A DNA stretch of 32,614 nt from assembly GCA_024232675.1 (NCBI GenBank), contig JAAEPL010000374.1, positions 1-32,614 on the forward strand, read 5' to 3'. The DNA is from Planctomycetaceae bacterium (lineage in GTDB: Bacteria > Planctomycetota > Planctomycetia > Pirellulales > Pirellulaceae). The notes under the pieces are model-generated. The model had not been told where the DNA came from. It saw only the letters and a list, made by a program, of their open reading frames with translations, and made no database searches. Shown here piece by piece: positions 9,806-20,009 of this stretch. The position numbers and the translations under genes were made by a program. Each line of letters starts with the position of its first letter. Within the stretch, counting starts at the first letter, position 1.

Positions 9806-10864
9806 CTAATCCCAATCTAGAGAGCCGCCTGATTGGTATTCCGTCACTCGCGTTTCGAAGAAGTTCTTCTCTTTCGAGAGATCCATCGTTTCACTCATCC
9901 ACGGGAACGGATTGCTGCTGCCATATTGTGTGGGCAACTGGATTCTTTCCAAACGACGGTCCGCGATGTACTGAACGTAGTCGCGGAACAGATCAGCGTT
10001 CAGCCCCAGTACGCCATTGGGCAGGCAGTCCTTCGCGTAGGCGATTTCCAATTCCACCGCCTCACGAATGCGATCCACCATTTGTTGTTGGAATTCTGGG
10101 GTCCAGATTTCGGGGTTTTCAGACTTAATCCCGTTGATCAGATCAATTCCAAAATTCAGGTGAATGGTTTCATCTCGGAGAATGTATTGGAACTGCTCAC
10201 CAATTCCCTTCATCAAATTACGGCGATGAAACGAAAGGATCATTACGAACCCGGTGTAAAAGAAAATACCTTCCATGATCAGGTAAAAACCGATCAGGTT
10301 TTTCAGCAGGGTCTGCATGCCTTCCAAACTGTCGGTTCGAAAATCAGGATCGAGTACTTCCTTCGTCAACTCCATCTCAAAGGCGTCCTTACGAGCGATC
10401 GCAGGCACCTCGTTGTACATATTGAAGACCTCGCCTTCGTTCAAGCCCAAGCTTTCCACCACGTATAGGAAGGTGTGCCCGTGTACGGCTTCTTCAAAGG
10501 CCTGTCGCAACAGGTACTGGCGACATTCGGCATTCGTAATGTGTTTGAATACGGCGAGTACCAGATTGTTACCAACCAGACTCTCCGCCGTCGAAAAGAA
10601 ACCCAAGTTACGCATGATGACAAGTCGCTCATCGTCCGTGAGTTGATCCGATTTCCAGATCTCGATGTCCTTATTCATGGGAACTTCGGTAGGCATCCAA
10701 TGATTTGCACAACCATTGATGTAATGCTCCCACGCCCAGTTGTACTTAAGCGGCATCAATTGATTCACGTCCACTTGGTGGCAGTTAATCAATCGCTTCT
10801 CGCTGGCAACTACCCGCGTTTCCTGTCCTGTTGCTTCTTTACTTTCTCGAATATCTGTAGCCAT
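9806..10864 (-). CDS. nrdB: Ribonucleoside-diphosphate reductase beta subunit (class I)
   Basis: 352 aa; [76 protein letters not shown]; iron-ligand motifs of the R2 family. Confidence 0.95.
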   Translation of the reverse strand: MATDIRESKEATGQETRVVASEKRLINCHQVDVNQLMPLKYNWAWEHYINGCANHWMPTEVPMNKDIEIWKSDQLTDDERLVIMRNLGFFSTAESLVGNNLVLAVFKHITNAECRQYLLRQAFEEAVHGHTFLYVVESLGLNEGEVFNMYNEVPAIARKDAFEMELTKEVLDPDFRTDSLEGMQTLLKNLIGFYLIMEGIFFYTGFVMILSFHRRNLMKGIGEQFQYILRDETIHLNFGIDLINGIKSENPEIWTPEFQQQMVDRIREAVELEIAYAKDCLPNGVLGLNADLFRDYVQYIADRRLERIQLPTQYGSSNPFPWMSETMDLSKEKNFFETRVTEYQSGGSLDWD

Positions 10865-10965
10865 TTAACTTTCCGTGCTTAAAGCTTGTAATTTGAATAA
10901 AGCGGGTCGATTTATACCCTCACCCGCACTCTGGGATCATGCCATTGCCTGCAGCCGTGAGTCGC

Positions 10966-13854
10966 TTATTGGCAAGCTTCACAGCCAGGATCATCGATCC
11001 GGCACGCTTTTACCTCGGGTTGCTGTTCTGGAAGATCGCTACTGGCTCCTTCGCCGCGTTCCACCTGAACATCCCCAGAGGCACTCTTGTTTTTCATCCA
11101 TTTCGGTTGCAACCCGAACTTGTTGATATCAACCGTCGATTTCTCTACCTGAGTGGCTCCTAACGAACGAAGATAGTAGGTTGTTTTCAAACCTGCCTGC
11201 CAAGCAAGCTTGTACATCTCATCTAGTTTTCGACCACTCGGTTGAGCTAAATACAGGTTCAGTGATTGTCCCATATCAATCCACTTTTGACGTCGGCTGG
11301 CACATTCGATTAACCATCGTGAGTCAATTTCAAATGCCGTCGCATAGCGGGCACGAATGTCGTCCGGCAGGCTCTCAATGTCTGCCAAAGAACCGTCGTG
11401 GTATTTGATCTGCTCCAACAAGTCTGCGTTCCACAGGTTACGCTTCTTCAGTTCGTTAACCAGGTGGATGTTAACCTGAATAAACTCACCTGAGAGATTA
11501 CTTTTCACAAACAAGTGTTTGTAGTGAGGTTCGATCGATTGCGTCACACCGATGATCGTGGAGATCGTCGCCGTAGGAGCAATCGCCATAATGTTACTAT
11601 TTCGAACACCGTGCTCTGCCACCTGCTTACGAACCACGTCCCAGTCCATACTAGAACTGCGATCCATGTCGACCGGCACCCCTCGTTGCTCTTCCAATAA
11701 ACCGACCGTATCGATCGGAAGCAACCCGCGATCCCATTTAGATCCTTCGTAACTGCAGTAGGTTCCACGTTCCGCTGCCAAGCGACTGGATGCCATGATC
11801 GCGAAGTAGGAAATGGCTTCCATACTGTGATCTGCAAAATCCACCGCTTGCTGACTGGCGTAGCTAATCCCACAGGCAGCAATAGCATCCTGAAAACCCA
11901 TCAAACCCAAACCCACGGGACGATGTCGTGAGTTGGAATTACGAGCTTCGTCGGTGGGGTAAAAATTGATGTCAATCACATTGTCCAACATGCGGACCGC
12001 GGTATCGATCGTGGTCTCCAACATCTCCAAATCCAAAGCCCCGTCGACACAGTGCTTGAGCAAATTGATGGAGCCCAAATTGCAGACCGCCGTTTCGTCT
12101 TCCGACGTGTTGAGCAAAATTTCCGTGCACAAGTTACTGCTGTGCACGACACCAGCGTGATCCTGCGGTGAACGGATGTTCGAGGGGTCCTTAAAGGTCA
12201 CCCAAGGATGCCCGGTCTCAAACAGGCGTGTCAGCATTTTCCGCCATAAACCCTTTGCCTCAATCACCTTACTGAGACGCAACTTGCCCTCACGGGCCAT
12301 CTCTTCGTACTCGAGATAACGCGCTTCGAAAGCCTGGCCCACAAGATCGTGCAGGTCGGGTGTTTCGTCAGGACTGAATAACGTCCACTCTTGATCGTTG
12401 AGTACACGCTTCATGAAAAGATCTGGGATCCAGTTGGCCGTGTGCATATCGTGGGTGCGTCGGCGGTCGTCCCCCGTATTTTTTCGAAGGTCAAGGAACT
12501 CTTCAATATCAAGGTGCCATGTTTCTAGGTAGGAACAGACAGCGCCTTTGCGTTTGCCGCCCTGGTTGACCGCCACGGCCGTATCACTGACGACTTTCAG
12601 GAAGGGGATAACTCCCTGGCTTTGACCGTTCGTGCCTTTAATGTGGGAATTGGTGGCACGCACATTAGTCCAATCATTGCCCAACCCACCTGCCCATTTA
12701 GAAAGGCGAGCATTGTCAGCAATGACCTTGAAGATATTTTCCAATGCATCCTGGGCCGTACTCAAGTAGCAACTACTGAGTTGGGGATGCAAAGTACCTG
12801 CGTTGAAAAGCGTCGGCGTTGCCGAAATGAATCGATGACTCGACAGGATGTTATAAAATTCGATGGCGCGTTGGACCTTATTGGCTCCCTCGTTGATCGC
12901 CAATCCCATCGCCACTCGCATCCAAAAGAATTGCGGAGCTTCGATACGTCGCCCATCCACGTGTAACAGGTAACGATCATAAATGGTCTGCAAACCCAGA
13001 TAGGGGAACAACGCGTCGCGTTCAGCCACGATGGCTTCGCTGAGTTGCTGCAAGTCAAAGGTCGCCAACTCCGGCGAAATACGTTTGTTTTTGATCCCTT
13101 CCGCAATAAAATCACTGAATTGATCCCGATACAACTCACTCAGTTCGCCATTTTGAGGAACCTGCCCAAGCGCCTCACGGTAAATAATATTTAATACTAA
13201 TCGCCCTGCCACTTGGTCGTATGCCGGATCTCGTTCGATTCGGGAACGAGCCGCTAATACTAAAGCGCGGGCAATTTGATCAGGCCGGATGCCGTTATAG
13301 AACTGGCGTTGCACCTCACTCAGGAGTTCGTCTGCCGAACAATCGGGCAAATCAGCACACGCGCGGTTTAGCTGCCGTTCCAAGCGAGATAGGTCAAGCG
13401 CCTCCATCTCGCCGTCCACTTCGACTTGCATCGCCGCGGCGGTTTCCGCGGGAGTCGCCATTTCATGGCCCACCAATTTCTCTCGACGCTTGGCTTGGCT
13501 CTCGCGGTAGAGAATATAACGACGGGCAACGGAAAAGAACTCGTGACGCATCAGTTCGCGTTCGACTTCATCCTGCACGATTTCGACATCCACGCCACTT
13601 TCGGTCGCCGCTGACTTTTCGACCTTAGAGACCACCTCACTGGTCATCGCCTGAATCTTCTCCTGCAGATCCATTTCCAGTTCACTGACATCAATCAATC
13701 CACTCTCAGCACAAAACGCTTTGCCCATCGCTGCTGAGATTAATTCGCCGTGCAAGGGTACCAGCCGGCCATCGCGTTTTCGAACTAGCATTTGCACTGC
13801 ATTGGCGTCCGTTGAGCTACTGACGGATGAATTTCCTTTAGATACTTCCAGCAT
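10966..13854 (-). CDS. nrdA: Ribonucleoside-diphosphate reductase alpha subunit (class I) with N-terminal ATP-cone
   Basis: 962 aa; ATP-cone [86 protein letters not shown]-terminal redox Cys tail [12 protein letters not shown]. Confidence 0.95.
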   Translation of the reverse strand: MLEVSKGNSSVSSSTDANAVQMLVRKRDGRLVPLHGELISAAMGKAFCAESGLIDVSELEMDLQEKIQAMTSEVVSKVEKSAATESGVDVEIVQDEVERELMRHEFFSVARRYILYRESQAKRREKLVGHEMATPAETAAAMQVEVDGEMEALDLSRLERQLNRACADLPDCSADELLSEVQRQFYNGIRPDQIARALVLAARSRIERDPAYDQVAGRLVLNIIYREALGQVPQNGELSELYRDQFSDFIAEGIKNKRISPELATFDLQQLSEAIVAERDALFPYLGLQTIYDRYLLHVDGRRIEAPQFFWMRVAMGLAINEGANKVQRAIEFYNILSSHRFISATPTLFNAGTLHPQLSSCYLSTAQDALENIFKVIADNARLSKWAGGLGNDWTNVRATNSHIKGTNGQSQGVIPFLKVVSDTAVAVNQGGKRKGAVCSYLETWHLDIEEFLDLRKNTGDDRRRTHDMHTANWIPDLFMKRVLNDQEWTLFSPDETPDLHDLVGQAFEARYLEYEEMAREGKLRLSKVIEAKGLWRKMLTRLFETGHPWVTFKDPSNIRSPQDHAGVVHSSNLCTEILLNTSEDETAVCNLGSINLLKHCVDGALDLEMLETTIDTAVRMLDNVIDINFYPTDEARNSNSRHRPVGLGLMGFQDAIAACGISYASQQAVDFADHSMEAISYFAIMASSRLAAERGTYCSYEGSKWDRGLLPIDTVGLLEEQRGVPVDMDRSSSMDWDVVRKQVAEHGVRNSNIMAIAPTATISTIIGVTQSIEPHYKHLFVKSNLSGEFIQVNIHLVNELKKRNLWNADLLEQIKYHDGSLADIESLPDDIRARYATAFEIDSRWLIECASRRQKWIDMGQSLNLYLAQPSGRKLDEMYKLAWQAGLKTTYYLRSLGATQVEKSTVDINKFGLQPKWMKNKSASGDVQVERGEGASSDLPEQQPEVKACRIDDPGCEACQ

Positions 13855-14069
13855 TTAAGCTTCCTTTCAACATTCCATCGTTGATCGCCCCGTAAGCGAA
13901 CACGCATTCGCCGCAAGTCACAATCTGTCGGTCTTCCGGTCACGAGGAACGTATTAAAACACTCTCCGTGGACACGGCTGGTCAAAAGGAAATTTTGGTT
14001 AGGCGATCCATGCCAAGCCTCGATGATGGGCGGAGGCGTCCATACCTGCTTGTTTATATAGAAGGATCA

Positions 14070-14095
14070 GGAAGTTTCTCTCTCGTTAAACTTCC
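14070..14095 (-). other. Perfect 8-bp stem-loop in the putative nrdA 5' leader
   Basis: GGAAGTTT-N10-AAACTTCC inverted repeat lying between the proposed nrdA promoter and the nrdA start codon. Confidence 0.5.
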
Positions 14096-14239
14096 AGAAC
14101 ACGATTATTCCTTAGTTGACCTACCGACGTCAGAAATAGGCTCTAGTAACCCCGCATCGCCGATTTGTTGTTATGTCCGTTAGAACCCGGAAATATCAAC
14201 AAATTCGATGCTTGCTATTACCCTTCCCGACGTGGTGGG

Positions 14240-14286
14240 GCCCAATATATCGTTGGGTGGAAGGCTGTCAACACAAAATGTTGTGC
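14240..14286 (-). promoter_or_regulatory. Candidate nrdAB promoter with tandem NrdR-box-like operators
   Basis: Minus strand: TTGACA (14271-14266), 16-nt spacer, TATATT (14249-14244). Two 16-bp NrdR-like boxes read on +: GCCCAATATATCGTTG (14240-14255, over the -10) and ACACAAAATGTTGTGC (14271-14286, at the -35), centres 31 bp apart. Compared with the consensus ACACWATATWTWGTGT by eye. Confidence 0.72.
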
Positions 14287-14809
14287 TTGCATGCCTATGA
14301 TTCTTATCGCACGGTAAGGCTCTAATAATTAGCTTTTTTGTACCGATAAACTAGAAAATCCGGCCTGATTTTCGGATCAGTAAGCGGTCTTTAAAAACCG
14401 TAACCCTGCGGAATCATGACCCGGTCAAGTACCCCACATATTGTGGTCGCTGGCTCAAAAAAACTGCGATCCAGCATCTGAAATCAGCGAACTGTAAAGC
14501 TAGCGAATTTGGCAGTCCGTTGTCAGCCATTGGTTTGCCTCTCGCTTGCACCGCGGCGCACTCCGCTGCCGCATTCGTACTTTCAGAGCCTGGCCAATTG
14601 CCTTTTTGGGGTTCCCAAAAACATATTCCGCTTGCCTCACGCGAATCGTTGAGCGATTCCATGCAATCGTGGGCCATTTAACGGACTTCGAAACGACCGT
14701 AAAACGCCCACAAACTAACAATTTTCGACGGTATCGTTTAATATGGGAATGCGGGTAAGTCTTTTCAATTCGATTCGATATCGCCGTTTTGGCGGCTTCT
14801 GGGAAATTT

Positions 14810-17800
14810 ATGTCGGGCAAAAAAAAACCATCTTCTAACCGGGCCAAAGGGCAACCACCTAAACGGCGGCAAAGATCGCAACCTGTTCAGAACGCGCATG
14901 AATCGTCGGATTACGATACGAAGGACCTGAGTCCCGCGACAGTCACCTTAATTTTGTGTGCCGTCCTAGTCATTGGCGGGGGAGTAATTTGGTACGCCCT
15001 GTCGGCGGATCGCGACCCCGTTAAACCTTTACCGGAAGTCGTTCAAAACACCGATCCTGAGCAAGACAAAAAATCCAAGAAGGACGCCACCGAAACCACC
15101 AAGCCCGTAGTGGAAGACAAGAAGCTGTGGGCGACCGAGGAAGCCCAGCAAGCCCGCTGGAACCAAATTGACGATGCCACGGCCGACGGGTGGGATACGG
15201 AAGTCATTTCGGATCGTGTGATGGCCCAGTGGGTCAAACTCAAAAAATTATTGGCTTCTGAAGAGCCGATTAATGCCGAGGCTTTGCAACCTCTTGCGTC
15301 GGCAGACGTCGTGGTTCATTCCGTCTTACCCGCTGAGCCGGACACTGTATTTGAAAATAGCCAACTCACGATCAGGCGGTTGCCTGGGGACGTCGCGGAG
15401 ACCCCTGCCAGCCCTCCGCTGGGCACCGGAATGAGCGCCTTGGCTGACTCACTCAAGACACTGATAGAGCCATATATCGATCGCAACAACTTACGTTTGA
15501 AATGGAAGGTATTTCGCGTTAATCCGGGTGAAAAGACGGTGACCACACAACAGACCCTTGAGATATTTGGGGAAACTGCCGAAGGCTTTCGCGAGGAGAA
15601 TGCAACATGGCTGTGCGAGTGGACCGTGGAGAAGAAGCCGCACCTCAAGAGCGTGCGTTTGGTCGACTACGAGAGTGTCGATGCCAAGGATCAGTTACTC
15701 TTCGCTGATTGCACCACAAGCCTCTTTGGGGATGCAGACAGTTATCAAAATCAACTCTTGAGAGGATTCAATTATTGGCTTGGGCGGCGTCAAACGCACG
15801 GCGCATTTTTCCTCATGGCCAACAACGGCGTAGCGGTGGGCGACGTCAACGGCGACGGTTTGGAAGACGTTTACTTTTGTCAGGAATCAGAACTACCGAA
15901 TCTGTTATTTTTGCAAAATCCTGACGGCACGCTCCGCGATGCAAGTGCGGAATCCGGTGTCGACTGGCTACAAAACTCCAGCACGGCATTGATTGTCGAT
16001 TTGAACAACGACGGGCACCAGGACTTAGCGGTGGGCGTCACCGGGACGGTTGTCATTGCAGCCGGCGATGGCACCGGGAAATTTGAAACTCGCGAGATCC
16101 TCGACGCCACGGACGAGGCATGGTCCCTGGCTGCCGCAGATTACGACCGCGATGGTTTGCTGGACCTGCATGTGGGGTCGTATACCCCGACCGGCATTGA
16201 CAGTGTGGCTGCAAACGTGGTCCTTACCATGTCTGATTTTGCCGATGGCGGAGTCAATTCACTCTTTCATAACGAGTCCTCTGGAGACAAATTTGCTTTT
16301 CGCAACGTGACCGAGGACGTGGGGATGGACGTCAACAATCAACGGAAAACTTACTCCGCTGGTTGGGAAGACATGGACAACGACGGCGATTTAGACCTGT
16401 ACGTCGCCAACGATTTTGGCTGGAACTGTTTTTTCCGCAACGATCAGACCGAAGACGGGGAAACCACATTTGTCGACATCGCCAGTCAAGCAGGCGGCCT
16501 CGATGATTCGTTTGGCATGTCCGTCAATTTTGGCGACTACGATCGGGACGGCTGGATCGATCTGTATATCAGCAATATGTACTCTTACGCCGGAAACCGC
16601 ATCACGTTCCAAGATCAATTCAAAGCAGATAGTACCGATTCGGTGCGGCAACGATTTCAACGATTCGCCCGCGGTAATACGTTACTTCGCAACACGGGCG
16701 TCGTAGACAAAGGGACGGCCGGACCGGTCGTTCAGTTCGAGGACCGCAGTGTCGAGACGGCCGTCAACATGGGCCGCTGGGCTTGGAGCTCCTGCTTCCT
16801 CGATATCAACAACGATGGTTGGGAAGATCTCTACGTCAATAACGGCTATATCACCGCCAGTGACAGCGGCGATTTGTGAAGTTTTCATTGGCGACAAGTT
16901 TTGTCGCAATCACACGATCACATGAGTCAAGACAAAGATGCCCCCATTCTCCGAATTGCAGCCAGTGACCAAAGCAACGAACTCAACGACATGCTCTTGC
17001 AAGGTCGCTCGCTAAGCGGCAGGGAAAGGAATTGCGTATTCCTGAACACGCTCTCCAGCGACCCCGCCGAAGGGCGATTTGCTACTATTTCAGCCATCTC
17101 CGGCATGGATTTTCCTGATGACGGACAGGCGGCAGCACGTGTGGACTGGGATCAAGATGGAGACATCGACCTGATCCTGACCAACCGCACAGCACCCCGT
17201 GCGCGGTTTATGAGAAACGAAAACCCGTCTGGCAACGGCTACTTGCAACTGCTGCTAAAAGGAAATGGTGAAGATACCAATTGCGACGCCATTGGTGCTC
17301 GCGTCATTGTGACTCTCAATGAAAAAGATAAGGAAGGCCAACCCGTCCGACTCTTGAGGACTGTACGCGCTGGCGATGGCTACCTGACTCAATCTTCAAA
17401 GTGTCTGCACTTCGGACTGGGCAACGATGCCGAAATCGAACAGATCGAAATTCACTGGCCCAATCGGGAAGGAGAGACGGAAATCCTGACAGGCATCGAG
17501 CGCAATCATCGCTACGAAGTCGTTCAAGGGTCCGGCACCGCCCAAAAAGTCGCGCCGCGAGAAACCCCATCCGCGTTGGAGCCAAAGACCACTGAGGTGC
17601 CCGAGGTGGATGAGACGATGCGTATTCCACTGATCAATCAGTTTTTAGCGCCAACACTGACCTACGAAAACTTCGATAACGAGACGACTCTTTTCCCGTT
17701 ACCTGAAGACGAAATGGTATTAGTCAATCTCTGGTCCAGTACCTGCCAGCCCTGCATCAAAGAATTAAAAGAATTCTCGCATCGCTACGAAGAACTGCAG

Positions 17801-18976
17801 GATGCCGGGGTCAATGTTTTGGCGATCAACATCGACGAACTACAGGATATGCCTGACGGCCTCGCGCTGGCCAAGGCAATGGCGGAAAGGATGAAATTTC
17901 CTTTTACCGCAGGGATGGCTTCGCCGGAGGTCATTGCTGAACTGCAGCGATTGCATAACTCGTTATTGCAAATGAATCGACCTTTGCCCATGCCCACCAG
18001 CTTTTTGATCGATCGCAAAGGCTATTTGCACACGATTTATAAAGGTGCTGTGGAAGTGGATACCCTTTTAAGTGACGCCCAAAAAAGCGATTTGGATCTG
18101 ATGGGACGGTTCCGAAAAGCCGTGGTCCGTAAAGGCAGTGTGTTGCAGGGTCCGCTCGTGAATAAAACCATGTTGCGGAATGAAGGAGCCGCACTGATTC
18201 GACTTGGCAAGGAGTACCTCAAGGAGGGTAAATTCGATCGCGCGGAAGCCATCCTCAATGATGCCTTGGTCAAAATGCCGGGTACCGCCGCCATTCATAA
18301 CCAATTGGCAATCATGCACGAGCAAAAAGCACGGCGTGGTATTCCAGGTGCACTGGATTTAGCCATGAAGAATTATCGGGATGCTATCTCTTTTGAGCCC
18401 GAAAAACCCAGCTTGCGGGTTAACTTGGCGCAGTTGCTGATTCGCCAAAAAGCGTATGACGAGGCCGCGGGGCACCTAACATATGCCCTCAACCATGGAA
18501 CGGAAACCGCTGCCGCCCACTACAACATGGGAATGATTTACAGTTCGCAGGGAGACCTGGAGAACGAGAAACTAAGTTACGAAAAGGCACTGGCAATCAA
18601 TCCAGAACACCCACAATCGCTATTCCGATTGGGACGCATCTTCGAAAAACAGCAATCCCTTGAGGAAGCGAAAACTTATTACCAACGGGCAGTCGACCAA
18701 GCACCCCAGAATCCACTCTTATTGACCTCTCTGGGGCGGGTCCTAGCGGCAAAATCAGAACTTCACACCGCCGAATCATTATTTCGTAAGGCCATTCGCA
18801 TTCAGCCGCGATATGCCGAAGCCCATTTTCAATTGGGGGGCCTGTTTTTTGCCAACGGCGATTTAGCAGCGGCCCAAAAGAAATTCCTTGAGACGCTCAA
18901 AATTGACCGCAATCATCGCGGCGCTGCGATCGCCTTGCAGCGTATCCAATCCGCGACGAACCCCGGTAATAAATAA
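14810..18976 (+). CDS. Candidate selenoprotein (one gene read through an in-frame UGA): N-terminal TM anchor, FG-GAP/VCBS repeats, Sec at UGA 16877-16879, ASPIC/UnbV, thioredoxin-like (CQPC), TPR repeats
   Basis: ORFs 14789-16879 and 16901-18976 are in the same frame ((16901-14789)/3 = 704) and are interrupted only by TGA 16877. Sense translation across it: ...LYVNNGYITASDSGDL-U-SFHWRQVLSQSHDHMSQDKDAPILR...GRERNCVFLNTLSSDPAEGRFATISAISGMDFPDDGQAAARVDWDQDGDIDLILTNRTAPRARFMRN. The second ORF begins at a TTG inside the hairpin and has no obvious RBS. ATG 14810 (MSGKKKPSSNRAKG) is preferred over TTG 14789. Downstream domains: LVNLWSSTCQPCIKELKEF (thioredoxin-like) and TPRs (ALAINPEHPQSLFRLGRIFEKQQSLEEAKTYYQRAVDQAPQNP). 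Confidence 0.8.
16875..16914 (+). promoter_or_regulatory. Putative bacterial SECIS hairpin spanning the in-frame UGA
   Basis: UGUGA(16875-16879)-aguuuuca-UU(g)GCGACAA-GUU-UUGUCGCAA-UCACA(16910-16914). Perfect 7-bp upper stem, two more A-U pairs past one bulged G, 3-nt apical loop beginning with G at 16898 (18 nt between UGA and loop), and a 5-bp basal stem that contains the UGA. Confidence 0.72.
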
Positions 18977-19015
18977 CAGGGTGGTGGGGAATTAGAACTG
19001 GCTCTGGCAACTTCA

Positions 19016-19045
19016 TGGCTACAAACCGCTAGCGGTTTGTAGCCA
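19016..19045 (+). terminator. Perfect 30-bp palindrome downstream of the candidate selenoprotein gene; possible terminator or dispersed palindromic repeat
   Basis: TGGCTACAAACCGCTAGCGGTTTGTAGCCA is exactly self-complementary. It lies 40 nt after the stop codon and has only a weak T-rich tail. Confidence 0.6.
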
Positions 19046-19110
19046 ATTTCACTGAGTTAATCACACAACGCCGCCGACGATTGTTAGCGGAACCTCTAAA
19101 AAACCGAAGC

Positions 19111-19137
19111 AAATTGCTTTTTTCTTTTTTTTAGATT
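19111..19137 (+). terminator. Weak terminator-like hairpin with long T tract
   Basis: AAGCA-aat-TGCTT followed by TTTTCTTTTTTTT-like tract; short stem, hence low confidence. Confidence 0.35.
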
Positions 19138-19207
19138 TTATCTGCGGTAATTATTTGACTTGCGCAGTTAGGAACATAGACGGCTGCGGAGCCATCTGAA
19201 TTTTCGA

Positions 19208-19284
19208 CTCAAACCCGGCGGAGCGAGACTCCGTGTTCCCCCCTGACTTCTTGATACGCGCTTTCGAGCCGCCGGGATTTTGAG
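19208..19284. repeat. Intergenic nested inverted repeat
   Basis: Outer arms CTCAAACCCGGCGG (19208-19221) and CCGCCGGGATTTTGAG (19269-19284), 2-nt gap difference; inner hairpin CGGAG-cgaga-CTCCG (19219-19233). Confidence 0.55.
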
Positions 19285-19373
19285 CCTTCTAGCAAACCGC
19301 TAACGCCCACCTACAAACACCGTTCGCACACCTGTCTGAAGTTGCGCACGGCCCCACCTACAGAGGTAAATCA

Positions 19374-19859
19374 ATGTTAAAATTCAACACCATCGCTCTC
19401 GTGATCGCCACTACTTTTGCGTTTTCTTTGCAGGCCTCTGCTCAGAATAACCTTGACGATCGTGCGAACGCTTTGTTCGGTGCAGGCATGGCACTGGTAC
19501 AAGAGACCACCCGCGATACCACATCCGAAATTTTCCAGATTGGGCGCGTTTACTCGAACGCTATTCAAGTAGCTTCCCAAAATGGCGATCGCACGGCTGC
19601 TTCAAAGCTCGCTGCTCAATTCTCGCGAGATGTCAAAAGGGCTGTAACTGCTGGAATCGCTTCTGCCGACGACAACGCCAAAGAAACTCAAGGCAAACTA
19701 GAGCGACTTTTGCAGGTCGCGACGGTACCTTCGACCATCTCCAGAATCGAAAACTACATCGGATTGCTGGGAGTCAGTTTCCGCGTCGCGAAAGAAGAAA
19801 TCTTTAATGCCGAAAATGCTGCACGCAAATTGGTTTCCAATGCATCACTCGGCGGCTAA
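19374..19859 (+). CDS. Small secreted hypothetical protein
   Basis: 161 aa with signal peptide (MLKFNTIALVIATTFAFSLQASAQ); Ala-rich, probably helical mature region; followed by a strong terminator. Confidence 0.8.
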   Translation: MLKFNTIALVIATTFAFSLQASAQNNLDDRANALFGAGMALVQETTRDTTSEIFQIGRVYSNAIQVASQNGDRTAASKLAAQFSRDVKRAVTAGIASADDNAKETQGKLERLLQVATVPSTISRIENYIGLLGVSFRVAKEEIFNAENAARKLVSNASLGG

Positions 19860-19892
19860 TACAGCTCAGAATGGATTCTGATCGGTGAGAAG

Positions 19893-19920
19893 AGCCAGGC
19901 GAATGCTTGGCTTTTTTTTT
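19893..19920 (+). terminator. Rho-independent terminator
   Basis: AGCCAGGC-gaat-GCTTGGCT (8-bp stem with one G-U) followed by a run of T. Confidence 0.88.
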
Positions 19921-20009
19921 GATGACTCGATACCGAGGTGGGCAGAGGAGCATTAGCCGCGAGAAGGTTAACAGGGGCAGCGGGACCGCAAATCGTCGTT
20001 CCCTTCGAC

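Noticed and set aside
9833-10468. 211-aa plus-strand ORF antisense to nrdB
   Set aside because: nrdB on the opposite strand is unambiguous; the antisense frame has no recognisable family.
14435-14447. CCACATATTGTGG as a third NrdR box
   Set aside because: It is palindromic but a poor match to the 16-bp NrdR consensus, and it is too far from the promoter (about 160 bp) for cooperative spacing.
14414-14847. Minus-strand ORFs of 87 and 115 aa upstream of the candidate selenoprotein gene
   Set aside because: No recognisable motifs; overlapping each other and the start of the plus-strand gene; likely spurious.
16877-16879. Genome-wide reassignment of UGA to Trp or Gly
   Set aside because: Sulfatase (9338-9340), btaB and smpB terminate at TGA at positions consistent with family C-termini, so UGA is a functional stop here.
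16880-18976. Interpreting 16901-18976 as a separate gene starting at TTG 16901
   Set aside because: TTG 16901 is inside the hairpin, has no RBS, starts mid-domain and is in frame with the upstream ORF. A single gene with UGA readthrough is more economical, though a nonsense mutation or sequencing error cannot be excluded without homologs.
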